DNA of 32,487 nt from an uncultured Tessaracoccus sp. (GTDB taxonomy: Bacteria > Actinomycetota > Actinomycetes > Propionibacteriales > Propionibacteriaceae), in assembly GCF_947286155.1 (NCBI RefSeq), contig NZ_CAMYPD010000034.1, forward strand, positions 1 to 32,487. The letters run 5' to 3'. Below, piece after piece: positions 14,716-25,300 of this stretch. Below the pieces are notes generated by a model, which saw nothing but the letters and a program-made list of their open reading frames with translations, ran no database searches and was not told the origin of the DNA. Position 1 is the first letter of the stretch. Every line of letters begins with the position of its first letter. Position numbers and translations under genes: made by a program.

Positions 14716-15612
14716 TTACTTCACAGCGCCGGCAGTCACGCCATTGCTCAAATTTTTCTGGAAAATGAGAAAGAAAATGATAGTGGGCAACAAGGACAAG
14801 AACGAACCAGCGTTGACGACGGTCATATCCACCGTGTGCTGGCCACGCAACGTCGCAAGCGCAATGGGGATCGTCTGCGAATCTTGACTATCAAGAAGCA
14901 CAACCGGGATATAAAACTCGTTCCAAGTCCAGATAAAGAAGAACACCATCAGGACGGCCAATGTTGGGCGAATGACAGGGACAACTACTGTCCAGAGAAT
15001 TCTCCAACGGCTCGCACCATCTACCTGTGCGGCTTCGAGAATTTCCCGCGGGAACGTCCCGAGCACACCAGAGAGCAAATATGTACCAAAGGCGCCCTGC
15101 AGCACGATAAATATAATAGTCACTGACCAAATCGTGTTAAGCGTACCTGTGGCTTGCGCAACATAGAACAACGGATAAATCAGTGCCTCTTGCGGAATCA
15201 TGGTACCGAGTAATAGAACTGCAAGTACCGTGGTGCGCATCTTGATTCTGCCGATACCGATCGCATATGCCGCTAGAACAGATATCAGCACACCAACAAT
15301 GGCAACAACAACCGAGATCACGATCGAATTCATCAGAGCTCGTGGGAAGTCGACGATCTCGAGATAGCTTTGAAGCGGCCCAAAATCAATCTTCTTGGGA
15401 AGTGCTAGTGGACCTCGAGTGGAGTAATCTGCCGGGCTCTTAAACGCATTGAGCACAACCAACAGGAATGGCGACAAGATGAGCAGCGCACCGATGCACG
15501 TCACGACGAAAACCAGAAGCGATCCTGGCTTCACGCGCTCCCAGAACGACCCCGCCCTGGGCCGATCGGTATTCACGCCACTCAGCGGGTCTTTGCTCAC
15601 TGAATCAAGCAT
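14716..15612 (-). CDS. carbohydrate ABC transporter permease (MalG type)
   Basis: 298 residues from ATG 15612, chosen over the open upstream frame because AAAGGAGG precedes it by 7 bases. It overlaps the end of the partner permease by 8 bp. Six membrane segments are visible (first residues about 33-55). The EAA loop is EILEAAQVDGASRWRILWTVVVPVIRPTLA. A short periplasmic loop after segment 1 and the C-terminal NLSNGVTAGAVK are typical of MalG-type CUT1 permeases. It pairs with the 15605-16555 permease to form the channel. Confidence 0.93.
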   Translation of the reverse strand: MLDSVSKDPLSGVNTDRPRAGSFWERVKPGSLLVFVVTCIGALLILSPFLLVVLNAFKSPADYSTRGPLALPKKIDFGPLQSYLEIVDFPRALMNSIVISVVVAIVGVLISVLAAYAIGIGRIKMRTTVLAVLLLGTMIPQEALIYPLFYVAQATGTLNTIWSVTIIFIVLQGAFGTYLLSGVLGTFPREILEAAQVDGASRWRILWTVVVPVIRPTLAVLMVFFFIWTWNEFYIPVVLLDSQDSQTIPIALATLRGQHTVDMTVVNAGSFLSLLPTIIFFLIFQKNLSNGVTAGAVK

Positions 15613-16555
15613 CTTCGCTCCTCCTTTGAACCCAGAGCATGACCAGGGCCACAACCAGAATCACGGCCGCCATCACAGTTGCGATGGTCGCGCCATACCC
15701 CACGCGGGAGAGCTCGAAAAAATTTCGATAGGCGTAGTAACTCGGCACCACTGTGGACCCTTCAGGGCCGCCGCCAGTTAAGATGAGGATCGGCGCGAAC
15801 ACTTTTAACGCAGCGACTGTCGCAGTCAGGGTAACGATGAATATTTCAGGCCGAATCTCTGGGATAGTAATCCTACGCAATTGCTGGAACCATGAGGCCC
15901 CGTCGAGATCTGCCGCCTCATAGAGGGAAGGGTCGACGCGCCCAAGCGCGGCCATAAAGATCACCAAAGGATACCCGAGCTGCAGCCAGACGAGCATGAG
16001 CATCACAGTGATAATCGCAACCTTAGGGTCACCCAGCCAATCAGGCGGGTTTGATATGCCGACACCGCGAAGTACGGCATTTACTGCGCCTGCGTCCGTG
16101 TTCATCACCCAGCTCCAAATGAAGCCTGCAACGGCAATGGGCAGGATCTGGGGTAAGTAGTAGCATCCACGCAAGAAACTCGCAATTCGAGCCCCGTAGC
16201 GCGGAGCAATCAGGTTAAAAAGAATCGCAGCGATAAGCAGGCCAAGAATTGTAGGGACGACAACTATGGCAACGATCATCAAAAGAGAGTTCTTGAACGA
16301 CATCCAAAATGCGTCGTCTCGAAACAGGTTGCTGTAATTTTCGAGCCCTACCCAGCTCATCTCTGCGGCCCCACCGCGCCAATCGAAAAGACTGATGAAC
16401 AGGTTTCCAAACAGGGGTATCAAAACGATAGCAGAGAAACCGATGATCATCGGCAATAAGTATGGCCAGTACCGTTCTTTGCGTTCACTATGTTGACGGC
16501 GCTGTGTCTTGAGCTGACGTGAGCCGCCTGCGCTCACTGCAGTCATAGCGTTCAC
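15605..16555 (-). CDS. carbohydrate ABC transporter permease (MalF type)
   Basis: 316 residues from GTG 16555, which overlaps the solute-binding-protein stop as GTGA; ATG 16546 is an alternative. A basic cytosolic N-terminus (QLKTQRRQHSERKERYWPYL) precedes six membrane segments. The EAA loop reads LYEAADLDGASWFQQLRRITIPEIRP, and LTGGGPEGSTVVPSYYAY is the usual CUT1 MalF-type block. No ATPase gene is present in the operon; actinobacterial CUT1 systems often share one MsiK-like ATPase encoded elsewhere. Confidence 0.93.
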   Translation of the reverse strand: MNAMTAVSAGGSRQLKTQRRQHSERKERYWPYLLPMIIGFSAIVLIPLFGNLFISLFDWRGGAAEMSWVGLENYSNLFRDDAFWMSFKNSLLMIVAIVVVPTILGLLIAAILFNLIAPRYGARIASFLRGCYYLPQILPIAVAGFIWSWVMNTDAGAVNAVLRGVGISNPPDWLGDPKVAIITVMLMLVWLQLGYPLVIFMAALGRVDPSLYEAADLDGASWFQQLRRITIPEIRPEIFIVTLTATVAALKVFAPILILTGGGPEGSTVVPSYYAYRNFFELSRVGYGATIATVMAAVILVVALVMLWVQRRSEDA

Positions 16556-17856
16556 TTCCCGGCGCCTGAGTCATAGAAGTCCTGAAGGGCCTTGATGAAA
16601 TCATCTGCCGTTTCGTTCCCGTTCGACATCGCCTGCATGTGCTCCTGGATGAAGTCAAGGAACCCAATCACCGGGTAATCGGGGTAGTACGAGAGCGCGT
16701 CGCCGTCCATGAGTTCAACAAAGCCTTCTGTGTACTCACGAGTGCGATCATCGCTGATCGTGGCTGGGTCACCCGCGATTGGCAGTCCGCCAAGCTCACC
16801 GATGAGGTTCTGAACCTCTTCCGAGAGCGTGATATCAATCCATTCGTAGGCGAGCTCCTTATTCTTTGCTCGTTCGGGCACACCCCACAGGTGTCCCGAC
16901 GAGCCCATTACCAAGTTCGCCCCCGGGAATGTGGCGTACCCCCAATTGAAGTCGGCTTCGCTCACCGCACGGTGGAAGACACCGTGGTTCCACACGACCA
17001 TTGCTGCCTTGCCACTAAGGAAGTTCACTGTCGCTTGCTCAAAGTTCAGACCGGCAATGTCCTTGCCGACGTATCCACGCTCAATCCATGACTGGAATCG
17101 CTGGGTACCCTCGAGCCAAGGACCTGTTGAGAAGTCGACAGGGTTCCTCACGAACATGAAGTCGTCGATTTCATCGCGCGTTGCAGCCGCCGACACTAGG
17201 GAGTACCACACCCACATTTGGTTGAAGCCCTGGCTCGTCGCCGCCGAGCTGGCAATCGGGGTGACGCCGGCTGCGACGAGCTTATCCATACCAACTTCGA
17301 GCGCATCGAGGTCGCTGAAGTCGGGATCTACGCCATGTTCCTTGAGGAGATCTTCGTTATAAAACAACGTGACGTACTCACCGATGTTAGGAATGCCGTA
17401 CCAGTCACCAGAGCCTGCCATCCCGTCTTCATACATTGCGAATGAGCGCATAGACGCCCCGACTTTGTCGCCCCAACCTCGCTTATCAACCTCGTCTGTG
17501 AGATTAGTAAGCAAACCCTGCATGGCGAGCTGACCACCATCAGCGTTGCCCTTGTTAAACTCGATAACATCAGGAACATCGTTTCCCGCCAGCGTGATCT
17601 TGGCATTTTGCCGCACTGCATCAAAGCTGGTCTGTTCAAAGCTCACCTTGACGTCCGGGTGCTTCTCTTTAAAGATTTCGAGAGCCTTCTTCCACCCGCG
17701 CCCCTGCGCGGAGGTAGGGTCCTCGTATTGGAGAATCTTCATCGAAGTACCATCTCCTTCGCCTGAGGATCCACATGAGGTGAGGGTCGTGGCGAACAAA
17801 GGTGCTGCAGCTGCGATGCCGAAGGCACCCAAAGTTTGGCGTCGCGTGATTTTCAT
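16552..17856 (-). CDS. carbohydrate ABC transporter substrate-binding lipoprotein
   Basis: 434 residues from ATG 17856 with AAAGG upstream. The N-terminus carries RRQTLG, a Tat-like twin-arginine, and a lipobox LTSC with lipidation at Cys28, so it is anchored outside the membrane. The mature part follows the family 1 sugar-binding pattern: WKKALEIFKEKHPDVKVSFEQ, ITLAGNDVPDVIEFNKG, GIPNIGEYVTLFYNEDLLKEHG, a FLSGKAAMVVWNHG block, and a late KNKELAYEWIDITLSEEVQNLIGELGGLP. It would bind the oligosaccharide later split by the GH172 enzyme. It is encoded 26 bp after the LacI gene. Confidence 0.93.
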   Translation of the reverse strand: MKITRRQTLGAFGIAAAAPLFATTLTSCGSSGEGDGTSMKILQYEDPTSAQGRGWKKALEIFKEKHPDVKVSFEQTSFDAVRQNAKITLAGNDVPDVIEFNKGNADGGQLAMQGLLTNLTDEVDKRGWGDKVGASMRSFAMYEDGMAGSGDWYGIPNIGEYVTLFYNEDLLKEHGVDPDFSDLDALEVGMDKLVAAGVTPIASSAATSQGFNQMWVWYSLVSAAATRDEIDDFMFVRNPVDFSTGPWLEGTQRFQSWIERGYVGKDIAGLNFEQATVNFLSGKAAMVVWNHGVFHRAVSEADFNWGYATFPGANLVMGSSGHLWGVPERAKNKELAYEWIDITLSEEVQNLIGELGGLPIAGDPATISDDRTREYTEGFVELMDGDALSYYPDYPVIGFLDFIQEHMQAMSNGNETADDFIKALQDFYDSGAGK

Positions 17857-17882
17857 TTTTGTTACCTTTCAGTAGGTGCGGG

Positions 17883-18914
17883 TCATTCCGCAATGTTGGA
17901 AACGGACTCTCGTGATATGAGAGGGCAAGGGACTTTTATTCGGCTAGGCTCCGACTGCCCGTTATCGATTCGTTGAATGAGTTGACGGACCGCCTCCGCA
18001 CTCATATGCGGATGAGGTAATTCGACAGTGGTGAGCCGAGGCTCAAAGAATTCGGATGTATATTGCACGTTGTCGAAGCCCACGATGCTAAGATCTTTCG
18101 GAATCGAGAGGCCCAAACCTTGCGCTGCACGGGTCACCCCGAACGCTGTCCGGTCAGAGAAGCAGAAAAGTGCGGTTGGTCGTTCTTGTGTGCTTCCCCC
18201 AAGGATATCGCTGGCGATCTGTTCCCCAGCAGATGGCGAGGGATCTTTCGCATTGATGACAAACGCTGCATCGTCCTCACCAAAATGTTCCCTCATGGCT
18301 TTTCGATAGCCTTCCTCACGTAGATGTCGAGCAATGTACTTTTCCTCATCGATGCCGATGTAACCGATACGTGAGTGACCAGCGGCTATAAGGTGATTCG
18401 TCGCGTCGTAGGCTCCTTGCACTTCATCGGCAATCACCTCTGTAACGCTTGGAGCTTTTCCTGAACTCACACAGTCAAGAAAGACAAATGGAACTCCTTG
18501 TGGCACCTCCGGAACTTGGCGCTCGCGAAAGTAATCCGCGGCAAAAATAATTCCGTCAACATCGCGCTGAAGGGCTGTACGTATTGCTTCCTGCTCTGCG
18601 TTTGGGCCATCCATGACAGGGATCGTCATGAGGATGTACCCGGCATCTGTCGCCGTCGTCTGCGCACCGAGCAGCAGACCTGGCAGGAATAGATCATCAG
18701 CACTCGTGTAGCTAATGAGCGCAATCGCATGGCTCTTATTGAGCTTGAGGCCAATCGCGTGGAGATTGGGTGTGTAGCCCATTTCTATCGCCGTGGCACG
18801 GATGCGCTCGGCCATTGCCGGGTTCACTCTCCCCTGATCCTTGTGGTTCAAGGCGAGGGAGACTGTAGAGACTGATACACCAAGCTTTCCGGCGATATCT
18901 CTCATGCGAACCAT
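17883..18914 (-). CDS. LacI-family transcriptional regulator of the GH172 operon
   Basis: 343 residues from ATG 18914; GTG 18920 or 18923, which sit closer to GGAGG, are alternatives. The N-terminal LacI helix-turn-helix is VRMRDIAGKLGVSVSTVSLALNHKDQGRV with the hinge MGYTPNLHAIGLK. The C-terminal periplasmic-binding-like sensor spans about 62-335, including GVPFVFLDCVSSG, HSRIGYIGIDEE and LSIVGFDNVQYTSEFFEPRLTTVE. It is first in the operon and has two palindromic sites upstream, so it most likely represses itself and the downstream transporter and GH172 genes until a sugar is present. Confidence 0.93.
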   Translation of the reverse strand: MVRMRDIAGKLGVSVSTVSLALNHKDQGRVNPAMAERIRATAIEMGYTPNLHAIGLKLNKSHAIALISYTSADDLFLPGLLLGAQTTATDAGYILMTIPVMDGPNAEQEAIRTALQRDVDGIIFAADYFRERQVPEVPQGVPFVFLDCVSSGKAPSVTEVIADEVQGAYDATNHLIAAGHSRIGYIGIDEEKYIARHLREEGYRKAMREHFGEDDAAFVINAKDPSPSAGEQIASDILGGSTQERPTALFCFSDRTAFGVTRAAQGLGLSIPKDLSIVGFDNVQYTSEFFEPRLTTVELPHPHMSAEAVRQLIQRIDNGQSEPSRIKVPCPLISRESVSNIAE

Positions 18915-18945
18915 TGCCACCACTTCCTCCGCACCGTTGCTTCAG

Positions 18946-18959
18946 GTCAATCGATTTAC
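18946..18959. promoter_or_regulatory. LacI-type operator, imperfect
   Basis: GTCAATCGATTTAC is symmetric about a central CG except for one base pair, as in LacI-family sites. Its centre is 33 bp from that of the stronger site at 18976-18995, about three helical turns, so both lie on one DNA face. Confidence 0.55.
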
Positions 18960-18975
18960 TACTGGTGAGGCTAGA

Positions 18976-18995
18976 TGCGTCAAACGGTTGACGCA
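18976..18995. promoter_or_regulatory. LacI-type operator, perfect 8-bp arms
   Basis: TGCGTCAAACGGTTGACGCA has perfect arms TGCGTCAA/TTGACGCA around ACGG, close to the AAACGTTT-like centre common to the family. On the minus strand TTGACG within it (18978-18983) is a plausible -35 for the lacI operon, so bound repressor would block the promoter. Confidence 0.75.
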
Positions 18996-19371
18996 AGGCA
19001 GGCCGATAGTTTTCTTTAGAACTGCTCATCGCTGCTGCACGTGACCACAGCGTCACTATCAATGGAGTTCGCAGTTGGCGCCCTTCCCAATGCACTTAAG
19101 GGCACGGTCGTTGGCCCTTCTCAGCCGCCGGCAGCTCAATCATCAGGCCAGCCGCGTTGGCTCAGCCGTGTCAGCAACCCAACCATCTGGCAAAGTTCTT
19201 CGGGATGCTCCACAGCAACTACAACACTCGACCCGAAGTGGTTACTTCCCGCGGCACTCTCGAGTGAGTGCTTCAACTACTGCCGAGCTTGGCAGTTACT
19301 GCCGTCGCACAGGTCAACAGCACCGCGGGCACGAGGGCCAATTTCGACGCACCCGACAGTCGGACAGTCCC
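18996..19371. other. non-coding stretch between the ISP gene and the LacI operon
   Basis: I see no credible gene. The short ORFs lack ribosome sites and family patterns. It holds small palindromes (CACTCTCGAGTG near 19256; CTGCCGAGCTTGGCAG near 19281). From about 19342 it also holds the half of the duplicated segment that lies past the ISP stop codon (TTTCGAC to GTCC). Confidence 0.5.
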
Positions 19372-22300
19372 TCAGCTCTCTTCGCGATCCGTCGAATCTT
19401 CTCGCGCATACCAGTGCCGCCGCGCTCGGGTAGACATGCGATCTTCCAGCCCTGCTTCGTGCAGCGCATTGATCCAGAGGCCGCAGCGCGACTGCACCAT
19501 CGCCGCGTTCGGATGCGTAGGGTCACGATGTTCCTCATAGAGCGCGACGGTCAGTGGCCCCGTCGTGCGTGCCGCCACCTCGCGGAGCGCTTCGAGCGCC
19601 GTCTCCTTGGACACCACATTGCGGGGGTATTGCTCGGGATGGACGGCGAGCACAGCCTCGCCCCATCCCCACGTACCGTCCGGCGCGACGGCGTACCGCA
19701 TGAGCTGGCGTACGCGAGCCTTCACGTCGCTCCAGCTGCCAAGGCGGGCGCGGATGGTGCTCGTCGATGGCAGGCCACGCGATTTCCAGTACTGCTCGTA
19801 TCCCTGATAGGTGTACCTCTCAACATCGTCGCGGAAGAACTGCAACACTGCCGCCCACAGCACTTCGTCGGGCATGGTGGGACGAGGGCCGCCGCGGTCT
19901 AGCACAAGATGGTGCAACCCAGCACGCCGCAGGGCGTTGTTCCAGCCGCCGAAGCGCATCGTCGGAATCTGCTTACTGGGTAGCCCATGCTCCAAGGCCC
20001 ACTCGGTGAACGAATCGCCCGTATGAACGCTGCTCTCCTCAGCCCACCGCTGCAACCCGTCGATGAGCTCTTCGTCGGTGACCCCGCCACTCCAGTCGTT
20101 GTAGGCGACCTCGTGCACGGCCCGACGGTGCCCCAGCGCCTTGCGGACGGTGGCTTCGTCGGATTCTGCCCACTCGGCGAGCTCCTCGATGGTGAGTTCC
20201 GGGTGAGTCAGCGACGCTGCGTAGATGTGCCGCTCCACACGGCGTCGACGTCGATCCTGCTGCTGCTTTGCTTCCTCGCGCAACTGTCGAATATTGACGC
20301 CCTGACTCCCCGCGATCTGCCGTACTCGCTCACGCGACACACCGTACAGATCGCCCACCGTTTGGAGGGTCAAACCGGCCCGTAGCCCTTCCACCATCAG
20401 CCGATCGCGTCGCTCGGTTTTCCATTCTTCGGGGAGTGCCTGGAAGTAGTCCAGCCATTCGTCCGCGTCGGGATCTTCTGGCAACTCGGGCGCGACGGGT
20501 AGCGGCGAATCCTCGTCCGGCTCGTGCGGCGCGCTGTGCTCCAGCTCGACGTCAGCCGGGCTCTCCTCGACGGATTCCGCGCCATCAAGCGGCAAGTGTG
20601 GCAGTGCGTCGACGATGCGCATGGTCTCCAGCGACACGGTGATGACCCGCCCGACGAGGTCGCGGATGTAGCGGGGGTCGCCCACCTCACGCGACCACGC
20701 ATTCGGGTCATTCACGATGCCGGAAGCCTTATCTGTCCTGATGTAGTAGCGGTCGACGATCCACTCCAGCGCCGAGCGCGAGCCGAGCTGGTAGCGGAAG
20801 GCCTCCTCCGGGAGACCCGAGAGCGTGACGTGCGCGTTGTAGATGAGCGTCGTCCGGTCGGTCTCGCCCTTGCGCTTCGGGAACTTCATGCGCTTGTCGC
20901 CCACGGCATAGAGCTCCCACTCGTCCATGTCCATCGCCGCCTTGGTTTGCTCCTGCAGTGGATAGGGCTCGACGGTTTCGTAGCCGATGTGCAGGTCCAT
21001 GAGGCGCTGTCCGGCGTCAGCGAACGCCTGGAAATCTGCGAGGTCCTTGGCCAGCGGGATGCGTGGCAGCATCTTCTTGAGGTCGGCGGCGAACCGCTCC
21101 CGGTACTGCGCGGAATGCAGCACCCCGTAGACGTAGGTGAAGATCAGGTCTTTCGTCACCGACGGGCCGAACGCCTGCTGAAAGTGCGCGAGCGCCTCGT
21201 CGGTGATGTTGTCGATCCGGCGGTAGCCGTCCACGAGCTCCATCGATTCATCAAACAGCGTCTCCGCCTCGCCGCGCTTGGGGCCAGGTTCGTAGGTGTA
21301 TCGGGCAAAGAACTGCGCAGCGTCCACGTACGTCTTGCTGTCTGGAAGCAGAGCCGTGGCCATGACGGACGGCGGCGTGCGCAAGCTCGGTTCTCCAACC
21401 AAGAACCCGACGTTGGGCGTCGCGTTCGTCGGGAAGAATCCAGCGTTCTGTCCTGGAACCGAATTGAACACTGCATCGAAGTACAGAGCCTGTCTCGTGA
21501 AAGGCCGGTAGAGCGAATCTCGGATGCTGCCTGGGTGGAAGGCCTCGGTTCTCCCTTGAGCTGCTCGCTTGCGCAGGTTACGGGACCAACTGATCTTTGT
21601 GGAGTCGTCGAGTTGTTCCGTTTGCGGAGTACGCTCTGCCGCTTGAGCATTGAAGGTCTCGATCATACGCCGCATGTTGAATTCAACCTGCGCTGTGTCG
21701 AAGTTGTAGCACCACGCGTCACGCGTTGTCTCTACGCCCCTGCTATAGGTTTGGAAAACCTCACTGATGGGCATGAACTGCTGGAACAGTTCGTCGCGCT
21801 GATTGAGCCAGTCGCCTTCGGCGTTAGGCGTGATCTCCGCCCATTCGTCGTCGCCCAACTGGGCGCTGTTGATGATGGCGAGTTTCTCGTCGCGGCTCAG
21901 GTAGTCACCGATGTCGCGGTAGTGGATGACAGCCGGGCCATCGTGGGCGGGGTCTTTCACCCCCAGGACGACGGCGACGGTAGCGCGGCTGCCCGAACCG
22001 AAGATCTTGCCGCCTTCCTTGCGCGACTGCTCTCCCGCGGTTCGTTGATTCCCCCGCAGGTTGAACACCCACAGCTCGCTGAACTCCTCGGCCATGGCCA
22101 GACGCATACCGTCGGCGGTGTTGCCGTCGATCCAGCCACCGTTGGACACGAACGCCACGATGCCGCGCTCCCCCAGCCGGTCGGTGGCCCAGCGATAGGC
22201 GCGGATGTAGGAGTCGTAGAGCGAGTTCTTGTTCTGCGCACTGGAGCGCGCCGCATATGTGTCCGCGATCCGCCCGTCGAGCGTCGGATACTTCACATTC

Positions 22301-25300
22301 TGGTTGTTGTCGTTGGCGTTCGTCTGCCCCACCGAGTACGGAGGATTACCGACAATGACGGTGATATCCGTAGCCAGCTGCTTGGTGATGCGCTCGTTGT
22401 TGGCCGGCAGCAGACTGGTGTCGACGCGGTCGCCCTCCTCGCTGATCTGGAAGGTATCCGTCATCGTCGCGCCGGGGAACGGCACGTACTCGTCGCCGCC
22501 GTGCAGCGCCTCGAACGTCGCCTCGATGTTCACGCACGCCACGTAGTAGGCCAGCAGCATGATCTCGTTAGCCATGAGCTCCTGCGCATACTTCCGCCCC
22601 AGATCCTCCGGTCGGATGATGCCCGACTGCAGCAGCCGCACCATGAACGTGCCCGTGCCCGTGAAGGGGTCCAGGATGGTGACACCCTCGTCGGTGAGGC
22701 CCTGCCCGAAGTGCTGGCGCGAAAGATCATCGGCGGCACGGAGGATGAAATCCACCACCTCAACCGGCGTGTACACGATGCCGAGCGCCTCGGCCTGCCT
22801 TGGGAAGGCGTTCTTGAAGAACTTCTCGTAGAGGTCGTGGATCACCTGCTGCCGGCCAGCTGCCGACGTGACCGCCGCCGCCCGCACCCGCACAGACTCG
22901 TAGAAGCGGTCCAGTTTCTGCGTCTCCGCGTCCAGGCCCTGGCCCTCCAGTGTGTCGAGCATCGCCTGCATGCCCACGCTCACCGGGTTGCGGCTCGCGA
23001 AATCAGACTCGCTAAACAGCGCCTCAAACACCGGGGCGGTGATGAGATGCTGCGACAGCATACTCACCGCGTCATCCCGAGTGATGGAGTCATTCAGGTT
23101 CGCCTGCAAACCGGCGAGGAAGGTGTCGAACTGCGCCTGCACCTCGTCGGGGGCATCCTCCAACAGCGCCTCGATGCGGGCGATCTGAGCCGCCGACATC
23201 CTGGCCACGTCGCGCGCCCACTGATCCCAATACTCGCGGGTGCCAACCTTGTCGACGATCCGCGAGTAGATGGCGTCGCGCCAATCAGCCAGGTGGAACA
23301 GCGGCAGCTGCACCGCAGCCCCAGGCTTGTCGGGGTTCTCCGCGTCGCCGCCGGTCAGGTCGGGGGCATCGACGATGACCTTCCCGGAATCGTCCTTGCC
23401 GCCATTCAACTGGATGGACTGCACGATCGCCTCGAAGCGGTCGTCGTGGGCGCGCAGTGCGTTGAGCACGTCCCACACCACCTTGAAACGCTTGTTGTCC
23501 TTCAGTGCCTCGGAAGGCTCGACGCCAACCGGCACCGCGATAGGCAAGATGATGTAGCCAAAGTCCTTGCCCGGCGCCTTCCGCATCACACGCCCCACCG
23601 ACTGCACCACGTCGACAGCGGAATTCCTCGGGCTCAGGAACATCACCGCATCCAGCGCAGGCACGTCGACGCCTTCGGACAGGCAGCGGGCGTTCGTCAG
23701 GATGCGGCACTCGCCGTCGGGAACCGGTGCTTTCAGCCAGGCGAGCTCGTCGGCACGCACCATGGCATTCATCGTGCCGTCGACATGGCGGGCCTGCGTC
23801 ATCAGGATCTCGTCGGCGTCATGCCGCGACGCACGCACCACGTCTTCGAACGCATCCGCCACGCGCTTCGACGACTTGATGTTCGGCAAGAATGCGACGG
23901 CCCGTTTCATCGGGGTCTCCCCCGGCGAGAACGCGGGAGCCGCGTCGCCGGGATGCGTGCGCTTGGCGAGGGTATTCCACGCGCCCATGATCTTGGCTGC
24001 ATCGTCCAACGGAATCTCGAGATTGTCGTCGGCCATCATCGACTGGACGGGGCCCGCCATCTGTTCTTCCGTGACCATGAGCACGGCCACCTTGTAGTCG
24101 GTGAGCAGTCCATTCTCGACGGCCTCCCCGAAGCCGAGGCGGTGGAACACCGGCCCGAAGAGGGCGAGGTCGTCCATGCTGGTGAGCTCCGCAGAATGGT
24201 CTGCGGCCTTCGTCTTCACCGCGTCACCGAACATGCGGGGCGTGGCCGTCATGTACAGACGCTTCTTGCCGCGAATGAATTGCTGATCGTGCACGCGCAC
24301 GAAATGCGACTCATCCTCGCCCGATAACGTGACACCCGTCGTGCGGTGCGCCTCGTCGCAGAGAATCAAATCAAACTCGGGCACGCCCAGCGCCTGCGCC
24401 TCAGCCACCACAGCCAGCGACTGGTACGTCGAAAACACGACGGTGATCCCCGCCGCACGCTTCCCTGCTATTAGTCGGTCACGCAGCGTCTGCGGATCCG
24501 TCGTCGCGGGCAGCGGTACGTCATGGGGAGCAATATCCTCGGCGGCTCGTGACGCCTTCGTGTCCGAGCACACGACGAACGGGCGTAGGTCCGTGGTGGC
24601 TTGCGCGGTCCACTCCCGCAGCGACTGCGAGACGAGCGAAATGGACGGCGCCAGGAATAGCACGCGCAAACTGCCGCCGTTACGTTCAGCCATTTCTTCT
24701 GCGAGCTTCAGCGACGTGAACGTCTTGCCTGTGCCACAGGCGGAGATCCACTGGCCGCGGTCCTGCTTCTCGAACCCCTCGCTGATCTTCTCGATGGCGG
24801 TGCGTTGGTGAGGCCTCAGCCCGAACTTCGTGCGCGGTTTCAGGTCAACGATGAGCTTGGTCTCGTCGGCAAAAGCCCAGTCGATGGGAGAAAGGGCAAT
24901 CTCTGCCAGGCCCAACCGCTGTACGGGAATGGTCTGCTCTTTGAGCGCTTCTTCAGCGAGCGACGACCACCTATCCGTCGTAGAAATGATGATGCGGTTG
25001 GTGAATCCGACACCATCCCACCGCTTACCCGAAGCCGTGAAGAACGAATCGATATGAGCCTTCTGAAGCGTCCGATGCGGGTCATAGAACTTGCACTGGA
25101 TAGCCGTCCAATCGCCCGTTTCTTTGGAACGCGCCACCAAATCGATACCGACGTCGATGCTCGCACCACGGTGCGGCCACTCCGTCCACTGCATCACCTC
25201 GTCGTACTGCGCGGCCAGCGTCGGATCATGCTTGAAGTAGTCGATCATCAAGCGCTCAAACTTGGTGCCCTTTTCCGACTGCGACGGTGCGTCAGCGAAC

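Noticed and set aside
18996..19371. Short plus-strand ORFs between lacI and the ISP gene
   Set aside because: No ribosome site, no recognisable domain, and they run into the antisense of the ISP 3' end.
20524..24327. Very long plus-strand open frame opposite the ISP gene
   Set aside because: It is an antisense shadow caused by high third-position GC. The minus strand carries every catalytic motif, while the plus translation is Arg/His/Val-rich with no family pattern.
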